A stretch of 64,000 nucleotides of DNA from Euptelea pleiosperma. Lineage: Eukaryota > Streptophyta > Magnoliopsida > Ranunculales > Eupteleaceae. A program made the translations under genes and the position numbers. Below, in pieces: positions 34,850 through 46,987 of the stretch. Within the stretch, counting starts at the first letter, position 1, and each line of letters starts with the position of its first letter. Under the pieces are notes generated by a model, which made no database searches, had not been told where the DNA came from, and saw only the letters and a program-made list of their open reading frames with translations. Location: contig CM068546.1 of assembly GCA_035048495.1 (NCBI GenBank), positions 10,856,435 to 10,920,434 of the forward strand, written 5' to 3'.

Positions 34850-35000
34850 AAAATAACTTCAATCGAATCGGTTAGACATCACTAATCAAGCTGATTTTTT
34901 GTGTACCGGGCCACCGAGGGACTGGCCAAAACATCCATACGGTCATAGTCCTTTAATAGTATGCCACGTGGCTCGTACAGAGTGCTGTGACCGGCTTCCG
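34850..35000. repeat. FB-P half element
   Basis: One arm: CACTAATCAAGCTGATTTTT, GGGCCACCGAGGGACTGGCC, AACATCCATACGGTC, TGCCACGTGGCTCG. Confidence 0.5.
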
Positions 35001-35331
35001 TCACAACATCTTGTGACACAAGTTTTCTCTTATGTGGCGAGAGGATTTGAGACTCCATTTTAAGAAGCAGGTAGTAAAAAATATTTTGTTTTGAAAACAT
35101 TGAAATAACACAGTTTTCAATGGAAATCCAACAGTACTGACAATGTTTGTAACGACAATTCAGGTTACCTCGGTCTCTATTAGAGCTCATGATTATCCTC
35201 TATCTTCTTTGTAGGCTCATCGTGAAACATTTATTAAAACATGTGGACCCCATGTCGCCTTCATTATTGAGAACACACTTCCTATTGACACTTTAATTAA
35301 TGTTAGGGCTTTTTTTATGCAATTTGCTTTA
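35001..35331. other. Intergenic, short dispersed duplication
   Basis: AGAGCTCATGATTATCCTCTATC...CATTTATTAAAACATGTGGACCCC (35178-35250) repeats a stretch at 33820-33893. No gene. Confidence 0.5.
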
Positions 35332-35721
35332 GGGTCGGGCTCAAGGGACCCCCATTTCTGACCCCCTTTTTTGACTCCCATCTTGGCGTACCCATGTAGA
35401 AGATGAATCAATGGCTGATTTTTGGTGGGGATGATAACCTCATCATATAGATCACCCCAATAAAAAATCAGCCCATTCTGAAATCTCTAACCCCATCAAA
35501 TGTGGTTTTAAATTTACACGGTAAAAATCGACGGTCCATAATTCTTCAGCTTCTAAACCAGTCTATGAATATCAGAATGATTTGAATTTTTGTGAGGATG
35601 ATCTCCTCACTATAGAGATCATCCTAACCAAAAACCAGCCATTGATTCATCTTCTATGTGGGTACGCCAAGATGGGTGTCAAAAAAGGGGGTCAGAAATG
35701 GGGGTCCCTTGAGCCCCACCC
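35332..35721. mobile_element. MITE-1, full-length, with perfect 9-bp target duplication
   Basis: The 390-bp element starts GGGTCGGGCTCAAGGGACCC, and its right end in reverse is the same but for one base. Flanks are TTTGCTTTA at 35323-35331 and 35722-35730. This is the cleanest MITE-1 copy in the window and fixes the family's ends. No coding capacity. Confidence 0.9.
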
Positions 35722-36115
35722 TTTGCTTTATCCCCTTACTTCATTGATGCAATTTGCATCTCACCCTTTGACTATGGTCAACGATGTTGACCATAGATGG
35801 CCATTAATGGTCTTTGGATGGACATCCCAAAATTTTTAAAATGACTATAATGACCTTGGGTGATTATTGATTTCAAACTTTTGCATCAATCAGTCCAAAA
35901 ATCGGTCTGATTAATGATTTCAAACTTTTTGATCTTGTACTCCAAGTAATGCTCAAATTCCCACGGTCAAAATCAACACATGGAGATGACTCCAATCCAA
36001 CACTTAGAAATTACTAATCAAGTTGATTTTTGGTTTGTAGGTCAACCTAGGGATTGATCAAACATCTAAACAGTCAGTGTCCTCTAAAAATATGCCACGT
36101 AGCTCATATTGCGAC
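35722..36115. repeat. FB-P copy, partial
   Basis: From about 35880: facing blocks TTAATGATTTCAAACTTT, AATGCTCAAATTCCCACGG, CACTTAGAAATTACTAATCA and ATGCCACGTAGCTCATATTG. Most of one arm is present, with the start of the other. Confidence 0.5.
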
Positions 36116-36615
36116 TGACAATCACTGACTGCCGGTCATGCAAGTTTTACTCTACACAAACAGGAACTGATCCAATGACACCTCTAAAATGAACGTGTTT
36201 CCCATACAGACTTTGGGACCATAGCATGGTTGATTCAGAACTTATCTGATCACGACTCCTCGATCCAGACATGATCCAATACCTCCATACAGACCTGATC
36301 TTATCTCGATCAAGATCCAATCTCATCGAATCAGATCACCAGATAACCGGGTTGACCCGATCCGTTGGATACGAACACAGAGGGTTGGAGTATATCACGT
36401 TTGCGGTGGGGGTGATCACGTGCTTTTGGATAGTCTGCAAACTGTTTAGATAAACTGATAAAACTGGTAAAGTACAACTCTTTCTTTGTCTTCACTGCAA
36501 AGTTTTAGGCTTTTAGCCTCCCTTTTTTGCTTTCTTTATTCTTATAGGCTAACAAGTACAAAAATATCTCACAAACCAGTAAAGTATGGATAGGCATATT
36601 ATCTGATGCTCCCAC
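36116..36615. other. Intergenic, nothing recognised
   Basis: Enriched in GATC-containing words (36240-36360). No gene. Confidence 0.4.
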
Positions 36616-36850
36616 TTCTAAGTTAATATGATACACACCAAAAATCACTATGATTGGTAAGCTCTACCCATTAGATTTTAGTGCTGTTTAATGAATGATT
36701 CTAGCCGTTTGATTCAACCATTTCTTTGGATACTGAAACCAACGGCTAAAAAATCATCAAACAAACAGATGATTTTTGGTATGAATACCAAGGAGTGGGA
36801 GATAAACATCCATGCGGCGAGTGGGCCCGGACGGCTTACATCACGATCCT
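36616..36850. repeat. FB-E fragment
   Basis: ACACCAAAAATCACTATGATTGG, ACCAACGGCTAAAAAATC and CATCCATGCGGCGAGTGGGCCC match the FB-E interior. Terminal blocks are missing. Confidence 0.5.
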
Positions 36851-37489
36851 ATTAACTTAGGACCAGGGCTATGATATCTATTTTTTAAAAGTAATATGGG
36901 GCCCACGTCTCTTTATCCGAAGGATAACAAAAACTCCAACTACCTTGCTTTCGGTGATGATCAATTTATCTATTGTAACGTACATTAGCCGTCTATCTTT
37001 CTTTCCTAAAACCTTATCTTCCAAGTGTCAAAATCTCGTTAATTTCTCATCTGTCAAAAGGTCTACTAATTTGATGGTTAGATTCAAGCGTCAGACAGTT
37101 TAGGACTAGGACGAATGTGTCAAACATATTTAATGAAAAGTCTGTAAATCAGATGGTTGTAGTCGTCTGATCAAATGAAACTTAGATGAATGGATTGAAA
37201 GTTTCTCCTAGTGGATGATGATATGCAACGGTTCTATAAATAAATAAAAAAATGTTTGACCGTTGGTTACATAAGATATCTCACATTCTCACCAACCGAT
37301 AATGAATCTCTGATTCAAGGATGTGGGACCCACCCACCTTTCTGACTAGTTGGTCTGACTTATTCGTTTTGTGATCCATAGTGAAGGAATCCTGTCACAA
37401 GAGTGCCGAGAACTCATTGGCTGTGATTGTGTGATTCGCAATCCGATTGTGACACAAGTTTTACTCCTGAACGAGTAAAACTTATAATA
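36851..37489. other. Intergenic, nothing recognised
   Basis: No gene or repeat ends found. Confidence 0.4.
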
Positions 37490-38345
37490 AGACCGCCATA
37501 AATGACCGCCCACAATACAAGCCACGTGGCATGCTTTTAGAGGACTCGGACGGTATGGATGTTTGGCCAATTCCTATATGGGCCCACAAACCAAGAATCA
37601 CTCTGACTAAATATTGTTGGTTTATTTTAAACTTGTGAATTTGAGCATTATTGTCCATTATTTGGGTACAAGGATCCAAAGGATTTAAATCACTCATCCG
37701 GCTGATTTTTGGTCTGTAGGCCCATATAGGGATTAGTCAAACATCCATTCGGTCAGCATCCTCTAAAAATATGCCACGTGGCTTATATTGTGAGCGGTCA
37801 TCCGGAATAATCCAAATTATGAGTCCAGACCATTTAAATAAGGCTCGGGCTCCAGTTACCGCCTTAAAATGACAGGCTCCGGTTACAGGACACAATATGA
37901 GCCACGTGGCGCACTCTTAGAGGACTCTGATCGTATGGATGTTTGGCCAATCCCTAAATGGACCTACAAACCAAAAATCAGCCTGATTAGTGATTTATAA
38001 GCGTTGGATTGGACTTGTTTTCATGGGTTAATCTCAACTGTGAGAATTTGAGCAGTATTTGAGGTACAAAGGACAGACACGTGGCACACTTATAAAACAC
38101 TGACTGTACATATGTTTGGCCATCCCTAGATGGACCTACAGACAAAAAATCAACTTGATTGGTAATTTCTAACTGCCGGATTTGAGTCTTATGCGTAGGT
38201 TGATTTTTAACGGTGGAATTCGAGCGTTATTTGGAATACTCAGATCCAACGGTTAGAAATCATCAATCAGATTGATTTTTGGTCTTTAGGTTTGGATGGC
38301 CAAAACATCCATACGGTCAGTGGTCTCTAAGACTGTGCCACGTGA
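37490..38345. repeat. Cluster of FB-P copies and halves
   Basis: Left-type arms (GAGCCACGTGGC..., GTATGGATGTTTGGCCAATCCC) start near 37510, 37900 and 38080. Right-type arms (AACATCCATTCGGTCAG..., TGCCACGTGGCTTATATTG) end near 37795 and 38345. The pieces form at least two complete palindromes, one with a second arm nested in it. Confidence 0.6.
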
Positions 38346-38377
38346 CTGACACAGACGTCCGTGAGCCTCCGTCATCA

Positions 38378-38646
38378 AAGAATTCGTAACAGTAAAAGAT
38401 GACAGGGCAGCAGATCACGGCACGTGGATTTTGTACCGGCGGACCACCTCGGCATAACCACCCAGGTACACAGGTGAGTGTTTGGGCTAAAAGCACTCGA
38501 GTACTCCCTGGGTACGTGGGTGGTGAGGCCGAGGTGGTCAGCCCTAAAATTCCACGTGCCGAGATCTGCTGCCCTGTCATCTCCTTCGATGACAGGGCCC
38601 GGTCATCAAAGTTTTATCCAAGAATTACTGTTACGAATTCTTTTTT
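38378..38646. repeat. Strong foldback (hairpin-forming) element
   Basis: The outer arms AAAGAATTCGTAACAGTAA (38378-38396) and its exact reverse complement (38627-38645) enclose inner arms GATGACAGGGCAGCAGATC / GATCTGCTGCCCTGTCATC and further matches (CACGTGGAATTTTG-like, GACCACCTCGG) to within about 60 bases of the centre. It is more GC-rich than its surroundings. A spacer near 38583-38626 contains a short extra copy of GATGACAGGGC. Confidence 0.8.
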
Positions 38647-38779
38647 GACTGTCACATCATTTGACAGCCGGATTGACAACTAACGTTATTCGATGTGCCA
38701 GAAGTCTCAGTAGGTCTAGAGAAGAAGCCTGGACTGTCTACGAAAACCTACATCATACTTTTGAGTAAACTTGGCTGAC

Positions 38780-39010
38780 CAGTTGACCGCCTACAATACA
38801 ATATAAGCCACGTGGCATAATTTTAGACGACGCTAACCGTATGGATGTTTGGCCAATCCCTAGGTGGACCCACAAACCAAAAATCAGCCTCATTAGTGAT
38901 TTCAAACCTTTGGCCAATAATGCTCAAATTCTGGCGGTTAAAATCAACCCATGAAACTGACTCCAATCCAGCTTATAATTCACTAATCAGGTTGATTTTA
39001 AGTAAGTTGG
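38780..39010. repeat. FB-P copy, right arm cut
   Basis: AAGCCACGTGGCATAATTTTAGA, CGTATGGATGTTTGGCCAAT and CAGCCTCATTAGTGATTTC form a full left arm. The second arm stops in TCAGGTTGATTTTA. Confidence 0.55.
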
Positions 39011-39582
39011 AGGCAAGACGTGGAAAATGGAACCGTACACGTGGACAGTCCTAGTTAGTAAATTCCCATATTATAGGCGTTTAATACCCAAAATTTTTGT
39101 TTTTTTGAAGAAACGTTTAATACTTCGGTATAAAATAAAAAATCAGAAAAAATCACTAATTTTAAGACTATGCGAATAAAACACATATTATTTGCGTTTA
39201 ATACACGAATTTTATATTTTTTTAAAAATAAAAACGTATTAAATAGTCGCATAAAATGAAAAAACGGTAAAATTCAAGCTTTTTAAAGCTAAACAATATA
39301 AAATTTCAACAATGACCGAATTTTTGACCGATTTTTTTTATCCCAAAACCGAATTAAACTCGAACTTTACCTGTTTCGAATCTTCGCCGTATACCGAATT
39401 GCTAACTATGGCTATGAGAAGTAAGACCTTGATTGGTCACACACCAGCCCTCTGTGTGTAACAAAAATTGAGCACCACAGAGAAGATTTCTGGAGTGTAG
39501 CTCCAGAAGAACTTTTGCCAATTTATTTTGGGAATTGATTTTTCAAGTTAGCGTTTTACCTCTTTTAACCTTTGCCAACATA
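39011..39582. other. Intergenic, AT-rich, nothing recognised
   Basis: Contains a loose direct repeat of a GTTTAATAC...TTTTTT...AATAC pattern at 39080-39260. No gene. Confidence 0.4.
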
Positions 39583-40290
39583 ATACCCCTCTAGTCGGTT
39601 CCTAAGGTACCTAGAACCGGAACCAATAATGTTGGTTCTTATCAGTTCTGATTTTTACCGGTTCCAGTTCTCAAAAGGGTTGTATACCCGAAACTTCATG
39701 GCGTGCGGAAGCACGATTTTTGTTACTCACTGCTTCCATCTGGGCCCGCTAACCGCATGGTTGTTTAGCACACCTCTTGGTTGACATTCATACCAAAAAT
39801 CAGCCTGTTTGATGCCGTTGGTTTTTACTCAAAAATAATGGTTGAATTCAACGGCTAGCATCACGCCTTAAAAAAGTACTAAAATCTAATGGCTAGAGAT
39901 TACCAATCAAGAACGGGTGAGATGAACATCCATACCGTTAGTGGCCCCAGGTTGCAGTGTTGAGTAACAAGAATCGTGCTTCCGCACGCCAAAAAGTTTC
40001 AAGTATCCCTTGTTACATCTTTTTCCTTCACAGAATGATAGATTCAGAATTGGAACCGATTGGTTTGTTTTGGTCGGTTCCGGGTATATCAGTTCCAATC
40101 TTGATAATATGACAATTTTAACAGTATATTCATATATCGGTTCCAGTTCAAATCTGGTTCCTATCAACTGGTTCCAACTATTTTTTAGTCGAGTCTCAAA
40201 AAAAGTGGACCCGGTTTCGATTCGGTTTCGATTAAACGGTTTCAAATTCACCCTCGTTTCCTCAACTGTTTTTGTAAAAACCAAATGTGA
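39583..40290. repeat. FB-G element split by an FB-E element
   Basis: The left part (GGTTCCTAAGGTACCTAGAACC, 39597) and right part (GAACCGATTGG...CGGTTCCAGTTC, 40040-40260) are halves of an FB-G repeat made of GGTTCC/GGAACC words, as at 58195. Between them (about 39690-40022) lies an FB-E copy with matched ends: GGCGTGCGGAAGCACGATTT and its reverse AATCGTGCTTCCGCACGCC, then AAGTTTCAAGTATCCCTTG. Confidence 0.6.
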
Positions 40291-40598
40291 AGTAAGAGGG
40301 CATTTTAGTCAAATACCGAAAAGTCATTTTCCCATTATTTATTTTGTTTTTGTTTTTCACGTTAACGAACTTTTCAGGCTAACCGCCAATAAGTGAAGTG
40401 CACAGTGTTCGAATACTCCCGCGAATATTCCTTCTGTGGAATTCTCTCATTTTTTAAAAACCGTCTCAAGTAGACTCTCAACGCATCAGTCTCTCTCTCT
40501 CTGTCTCGCACTTTTAGCGCTCTGCTTTCTATCTCCATTTGCAAAGATCGCATAAACCCTAGCTCGCATGGTCTAAGAAGGAAAAAGAAAACCTAAAA
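40291..40598 (+). promoter_or_regulatory. PAP15 promoter end and 5' leader with a two-codon uORF
   Basis: The leader includes a (CT)n patch at about 40491-40507 and a telo-box AAACCCTA at 40554-40561, both common around plant start sites. An upstream ATG at 40568-40576 encodes only Met-Val then stop, 22 bases before the main ATG at 40599. The main start has a strong context (AAAAATGGCG). I see no confident TATA box. Confidence 0.55.
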
Positions 40599-43500
40599 AT
40601 GGCGTCGTCGATGTTGTTCTCTGTGTTTTCTTCATTGGCGATGATCTCTATGTTTGTTAATTTCATGGTTGTCGTTCATGGCGAGATTCCGACAACGCTC
40701 GATGGTCCATTCATTCCTGTTACAGTCCCTTTCGATAACAGCTTACGAGGGAACGCCGTCGACTTGCCTGATACAGATCCTCGCGTCCAAAGGCATGTTA
40801 AGGGCTTTGATCCTGAGCAGATCTCCGTTACTCTCTCCGCCTCTTATGATTCCGTTTGGATCTCTTGGATTACAGGTCTTCTTCTTATTCTTCTTCTTCT
40901 TCAAGTTCTTTTAAATTTTTTATTAGAGGACATTGAAGGACTCGGGATTTTTTTTTTTTTTTTTTTTTTTTCTATTCTTCACATTTATGTATTCTGGAGT
41001 GACAATTGTGTTTATTAATACTTCTTATCAATCCGGAATGTCCATCAATTGGACCACTTTCACGATCTTATCCATCCAAGTATCCAACCAATCTGAATTT
41101 TTGTTTTTTTCGGATGGTTATGATCATCTAATTAAGCTAATGTTTGGAAATTTTTATATTTGTAATACAGGGCTATTCTAAAGATTTGGGTTTTAATTTG
41201 CAGGGGAATACCAAATTGGGGACAACATAAAGCCGTTAAATCCTAAAACCGTTGCGAGTGTTGTTCGTTATGGGAAGTTAAGATTTCCATTGAGTCATGA
41301 AGCTAAGGGTTATTCTCTTATTTACAACCAGCTTTATCCTTTCGAAGGTCTCCAGAATTACACTTCAGGCATTATACACCATGTTCGTCTCACAGGTATG
41401 CAGAGAGATGTTGATATGTGGCTGGAGCTTACAAAAACTTTCGTGATTCATTATACACCATGCCTCCTCTCCCCTCTGTCTTTCAATAATAGAGTTCAGT
41501 TGGAGCTTACAATTGGTTTTTATATTGGTTGAATGGATCGTATTTTGGAATGTTTAGGTTGTATTTTGAAATTAAAAAAATCGAAAGAGCTTTTTAAAAA
41601 AAAAAAAAAAAAAACTCTTGTGTGAATTAGAGGTCATATTTGGAGTTCGTGTTCTCTTGGAATTTTGATCTGGATTGTCGATCCTGTTTGCATCATAAAC
41701 TAGGAGTAATTGGTTCTTTTGACAATGGTAGCACTTTCTTCAAGACAATGACCAGTACATCTGGACATGCTTTCTGATCCTGCTAAAAGCAACTTCTATC
41801 TCTCAGAAGCGGGATTAACAACTCCAGAAAGTTTTGGAAGATGACAATTGCTTGATTTAGATCAGTATTTCAGAACTAAAATTACTCAAAATAACAGATA
41901 GAGGTTACATAACTGGATACAGTAAGAAGCAGTAGATTCGTACATCCAAGCAGTTCTCAGCTTCCCAATCATTTCTAGAACTTATCTTTTAATTTGAGAA
42001 CTTAACTACCTGAGTTTAGAAATTTTCATGCTTCAGAGTTACCTTTACGGATCTTTAGTTGACTGAAATTTTTTGGGTTCCTGTTAGAGTTTTTAACGGA
42101 AGCTCATAAATCACATAACAGAAGTTTTAATTCTTCATTGTACTCAGTTCAAGATATTAGCTATTTGCTAATTCTGATAAAATATCACCCTCTGTTCTTT
42201 TCTGGAGGCATAAAAAGGATGACCATAAGAGTAAAACCAACAAACATACACCCTCTAGTCTCCACAAATCAAACACAAGAAGAGTGCCAGATGATGTGGA
42301 GAAACTTCAAACTTATAATGTTTGGAAGGAGATATTCTCTGGGAAACATTATGTGCAAGGGTAAAGTTAGTTTTGTAAATGGTAATTACCATATATAAGC
42401 AGAATATTAGGATATATTATGTGGGTAAGGACCCACTGTTCATTGCCTCCCACCTCGGAGATATCCTATGTGAAAAATGAACGGATTGGATGATTCTCCA
42501 ATTGGGCTGGTTTTTATACTTTGGAGATCTTCTAGGTGGGATCCAATGAATGATAGGTCCCAACCCCCTGCATATATTTGCCTGTCTTTATATTCTGTTT
42601 ATAGTCAATAATTTCCAGCATAAATCCTAAACTACAGATTAACCTATTGAATGTTGTTGTCCTACATTCATTGGTTTTGAGTTTCGTTTAACCCAAGTTT
42701 ATGAGGTTTTAGAAGACTTTGTTGAGAGTCCCAAACTTGATAGAATATAAGCAGTGGTGTTTTTCTTTGGATTGCATGCTATTTTTTTCCTTGGAAACAT
42801 GGGGTTGCTGTTATTTTTTCGTTCTTTTTGAAGAGGAACTTTGCAAATCCCTTCATAAACTTGCTGAACTACTGTGCTATTTGAGCATATTTTTGGGACC
42901 TAAATCTCGATCCCCAAATGTTGGAACCCCGCTCCACGCCTCCACTTACCTTGTTGGCCACTCTCTCTTTCTCTTGATTGTTGACATAAAAAGCCTTATT
43001 CTTATGTCTACCGACTCACAGGGTCATGTGGTGGGGAAAAAGGGTATTCTGTTGAGAAACAATATTGTAAAGGAAAAATGGGACCTATTTCAATAGTAGG
43101 GCAACAATGGTTATAGTGGCGAAACCTAAATTGTTGTTTAAATTACAGATTTTCGCAGCAACTGAAACCTTTAACTACAAAGATTTTTTTTGTTTTCAGA
43201 AACACCTTAAAAATTTGTTGCTAATGAGTAATATAACATCAATCAAGGATTGTTGGTCATGGCTGGTTGGAGGTTGGGAGACTGGTCGGTGGCAACACTG
43301 GTGGTACTAGCTGGGCCATAGCAAGGGTGAGTGGAAATGCAACTAAGCTATGGACACGGGTGGCACAAGTGGGAGAAGATTAGAAGACAAATATAACATT
43401 TGAAATTAAGAATAAACGAAATTACAAAATCATGTTTCTCTCATAATTTTTAGTTCATTAGACTGAAAGGCTTTTAAAGTTTCGGGTTGTTATGCATCTC

Positions 43501-46500
43501 CTCCCTTGTGTTTTTTTGTAGGGTTGAAACCTGGCACACAATATTACTACCGTTGTGGGGATCCTTCTATCTCAGCCATGAGCGATATCCATTTTTTCAA
43601 GACTATGCCAGTTTCCGGTCCAAGGAGCTACCCAGGAAGAATTGCACTGGTGGGAGATCTGGGTCTTACATACAACATGACTTCCACGATCGGTCACTTG
43701 ATAAGTAACAAGCCCGATCTTGTTCTATTGATTGGTGATGTAACTTATGCAAATCTTTATCTCACAAATGGAACTGGGTCCGACTGCTATTCTTGCTCAT
43801 TTTCACAAACTCCTATTCATGAGACATACCAGCCTCGTTGGGATTACTGGGGAAGGTGATAAGGGCTCCCTTAGTTACTCACGTTTTGTCCTATTTCCTT
43901 TTCTTTTAACACATGTTTCTAGAAATGGAACCTGGCTTCTGAAGGATTTCATTCTATATCTATACTTCTGGCAAATTTGACAACAGTATGTTTCAGGTTT
44001 ATGCAACCTCTGGTGTCAAAAGTTCCAATAATGGTGGTAGAAGGGAACCACGAAATAGAAGAACAGGCTGGAAACTGGACATTTGTTGCTTATAGTTCTC
44101 GATTTGCATTCCCAGCTGAAGAAAGTGGATCGTCATCCACATTTTACTATTCCTTCAATGTGGGGGGAATTCATTTCATAATGCTAGGTGCCTACATTTC
44201 CTACAACAAATCAGGTAAATTTACGCGCTCCCACTTTTCCTTCTTGTTATCTATTTAGCCTTCTTTGGTGGACAAAGATCAATTAACTCTCACTTTATCA
44301 GTATGTCTTCTACTGATACTTTCAGGAATATTCAAGCGATCTTTATGAACTCCCAGTAATGGTATTAGTTCCTGGCCGAAACTGAGTTGACACAACTGAG
44401 ACTCGTCTCGGTCAAAGACTGAGACATGGTCCAGGAGGGGACTGACTTGCCCGAGACAGTCTCCCTCTGCTTTATTTTTCAGTCTCAGGTGAGTCAGTCC
44501 GAAGACCAAGTTTACTTGGCCAAGTCAACTGGGTCTCAATTTCAGGTGAGTCACCTCCTCAGACCGAGTTTAAAAACCATGCTCACAGTGATAGGTAGTA
44601 TTGGATACAAAATCAAGTCCGTGTTAATATGATCTGCTCAGTTTTGGAGAGTGGAATATTTCAGCAGAGAAAATATTTGACACTCCCTTAAAATCCCATA
44701 TTATATACTTTGTCATTACAACTCATCAACCAGAGGACTGTTCAGTACTTCAGTTGGTTGGTCAACACTGGGAGTAGCGTAGACCAGAGATCAGACAGTA
44801 AGGTTCTTAACCATCAAATTTAAAGCTAAAACTTGGAGAGATGAAAAAGGAAATGTTGAAGGTTGGGAAGAGGACCTACTCAGGGCGGTATGTGTCTGGT
44901 TGGTTTTTTGGGTTATACCCCATGCACAGGTATACCCTCTGGCCAAATGGTTCGGATTGATAATTGGTGGGGCATGTATGCACTTTGGATTTAGGCACAT
45001 CATCCTCAATGCTTCTTGGTTGTGTCATAATTTTTCATTTTAGGATATGATGCTCTAGGCCATGCTTAGACCAAACATTGATCTGTTTCGTAATTATAAT
45101 TGACATCTCATAAATGGCAGATAGTGTGACCTACCTAAACCCTTAGAATCATCGTCATCATCATGATTTGAGAGGCACATGGTGGTATAGAGTTTTTCAT
45201 CTTCTAGTCCTTGTTTCTGTCTTAGTATATATGATCAATTTTACTGACTTGCTGTGGCAATTTAAGCGCTTCCATACCTTGACCCTGCTGTTGGGTACCT
45301 GTATTCAAATATTATGAGGGATGAATATTTTAGGTTCTTTAACCATGGTTAATTACCAAATAATTACACTCTTTGATTTTACCTTCATAGGGGATCAATA
45401 CAAGTGGCTGGAGAGAGACTTGGCTAAAGTGGACAGATCAGTAACTCCATGGTTGGTAGCAACTTGGCACCCACCTTGGTACAGTAGCTACAAAGCCCAT
45501 TACAGAGAAGTGGAGTGTATGAGGGTGGAGATGGAAGAATTACTCTACTCTTACGGTGTTGACATAGTCTTCAATGGACATGTAAGTGAACAACTTTACT
45601 GATGGCGATGTTCATCTTTCTCTCTTTCATTTAAATTTTATCCTGATCCAGTCAATGATTATTTGGATTGACGGAGTTTGAAGACCTCAGGTATACAGTA
45701 CATATGGTTTTGGTGCCAAGTAGGGAGCGAGACCTACCATTTGATGGGTCTGACCAAGGAGATCTCTGAGCAAGAATTGATCCAATCAGATGATTCTAAC
45801 CATCTGATTCATCACATTCTTGTAGATGGTTACGAAGAATCGATATTGGTCCATAACTATTGACCAGAAATCATCCGATAGGGTCAACCTTTGGCTTAGA
45901 CCTCCTAAATGGTACCTTGACTGGTGGGTCTTTAAGCCCCTGCAAATATGCTGCATGTACAGCTATGCTGTTTATTAGCATACTTATGTTGTAGCAAACT
46001 TTGATCATCCAGCAGCTATGTAAATATTTCTATTGGGACCTTAGATCATCCCATATAGGTACATGCATTGATTGGTGGTTTTTTGTTCTCCTGGCAACAA
46101 TTATCAGGTTCATGCCTATGAGAGGTCAAATCGAGTTTATAACTACTCATTGGATCCCTGTGGTCCTGTTTATATCACAATCGGAGACGGGGGCAATCGA
46201 GAGAAGATGGCAATTAAACATGCTGATGAACCTGGTAACTGTCCCGAACCATCAACCACGCCGGATGAATACATGGGTGGCTTCTGCGCATTTAATTTTA
46301 CGTCAGGCCCAGCCGCGGGAAAGTTCTGTTGGGACCGGCAACCTGATTACAGTGCATACAGAGAAAGTAGCTTTGGCCATGGCATCCTGGAGGTTCTCTC
46401 TCTCTCTCTCTCCCACACACACCTATGCAAGGACACTGCATTTACCTTCAACACGATTTATGGTTTTCCTTGTATCTAAATACTAATTATATTTTATATA

Positions 46501-46987
46501 GAGAAATTATGTATGTATTTGATGTTAGCAAGCAGAATCAAGGTTCATGGGGTCTTCTCCTAGACTACATAGGCATCAACCTTGATTCTTCAGTCTGTGC
46601 CAACTCCAGGGATGGGCCATAGCCCCAAAATTGCACTAATAGAATATCCAACATCATTGGGTGAATGAGATTTTTTTTGTGGAAAGTTGCCATGATTCAA
46701 TTGGCGGTCCAGCTGTTCAACACTAGGTTACTAATAGTATGGTTAGGATGCTCTATCGCTATCAAAATCTTAGGCTAACACAGTTTACGGAAACTAATAC
46801 GATTACAAACTAATGGTTAAAATGTGAATTGCAGATGAAGAATGAGACATATGCTCTATGGACATGGCACCGGAATCAGGACATGTACAGCAGCAGCCCC
46901 GGGGATCAATTATACATAGTAAGGCAACCAGGCAGGTGCCCGGTCCAACGCAAGGTGATTAAGCCATGGAAAGTACAGCCTATTTAA
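40599..46987 (+). CDS. PAP15: Purple acid phosphatase, PAP15/phytase type
   Basis: Seven exons join in frame: 40599-40875, 41204-41395, 43522-43855, 43997-44214, 45391-45581, 46108-46392 and 46835-46987. They total 1650 bases, or 549 residues. A signal peptide (about residues 1-28, hydrophobic, ending VVHG) predicts secretion. A fibronectin-like N-domain precedes the metallophosphatase domain. All five metal motifs are present: GDLG (D202), GDVTY (D229, Y232), GNHE (N285), ATWH (H367) and GHVH (H404, H406), which together give the seven ligands of the Fe-metal centre. The family hydrolyses phosphate esters; the Arabidopsis PAP15 branch includes a phytase linked to inositol and ascorbate supply. 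The PAP15/23 branch is chosen from overall resemblance (e.g. ETYQPRWDYWGRFMQPL). Several NxT/S glycosylation sites occur. Introns 2 (2.1 kb) and 4 (1.2 kb) are long and hold no recognised gene. No frame break is seen. Confidence 0.93.

Noticed and set aside
40599..41018. PAP15 exon 1 read through as a 139-codon protein
   Set aside because: The GT donor at 40876 and in-frame continuation at 41204 restore the phosphatase domain; the read-through tail is poly-Phe from a T-run.
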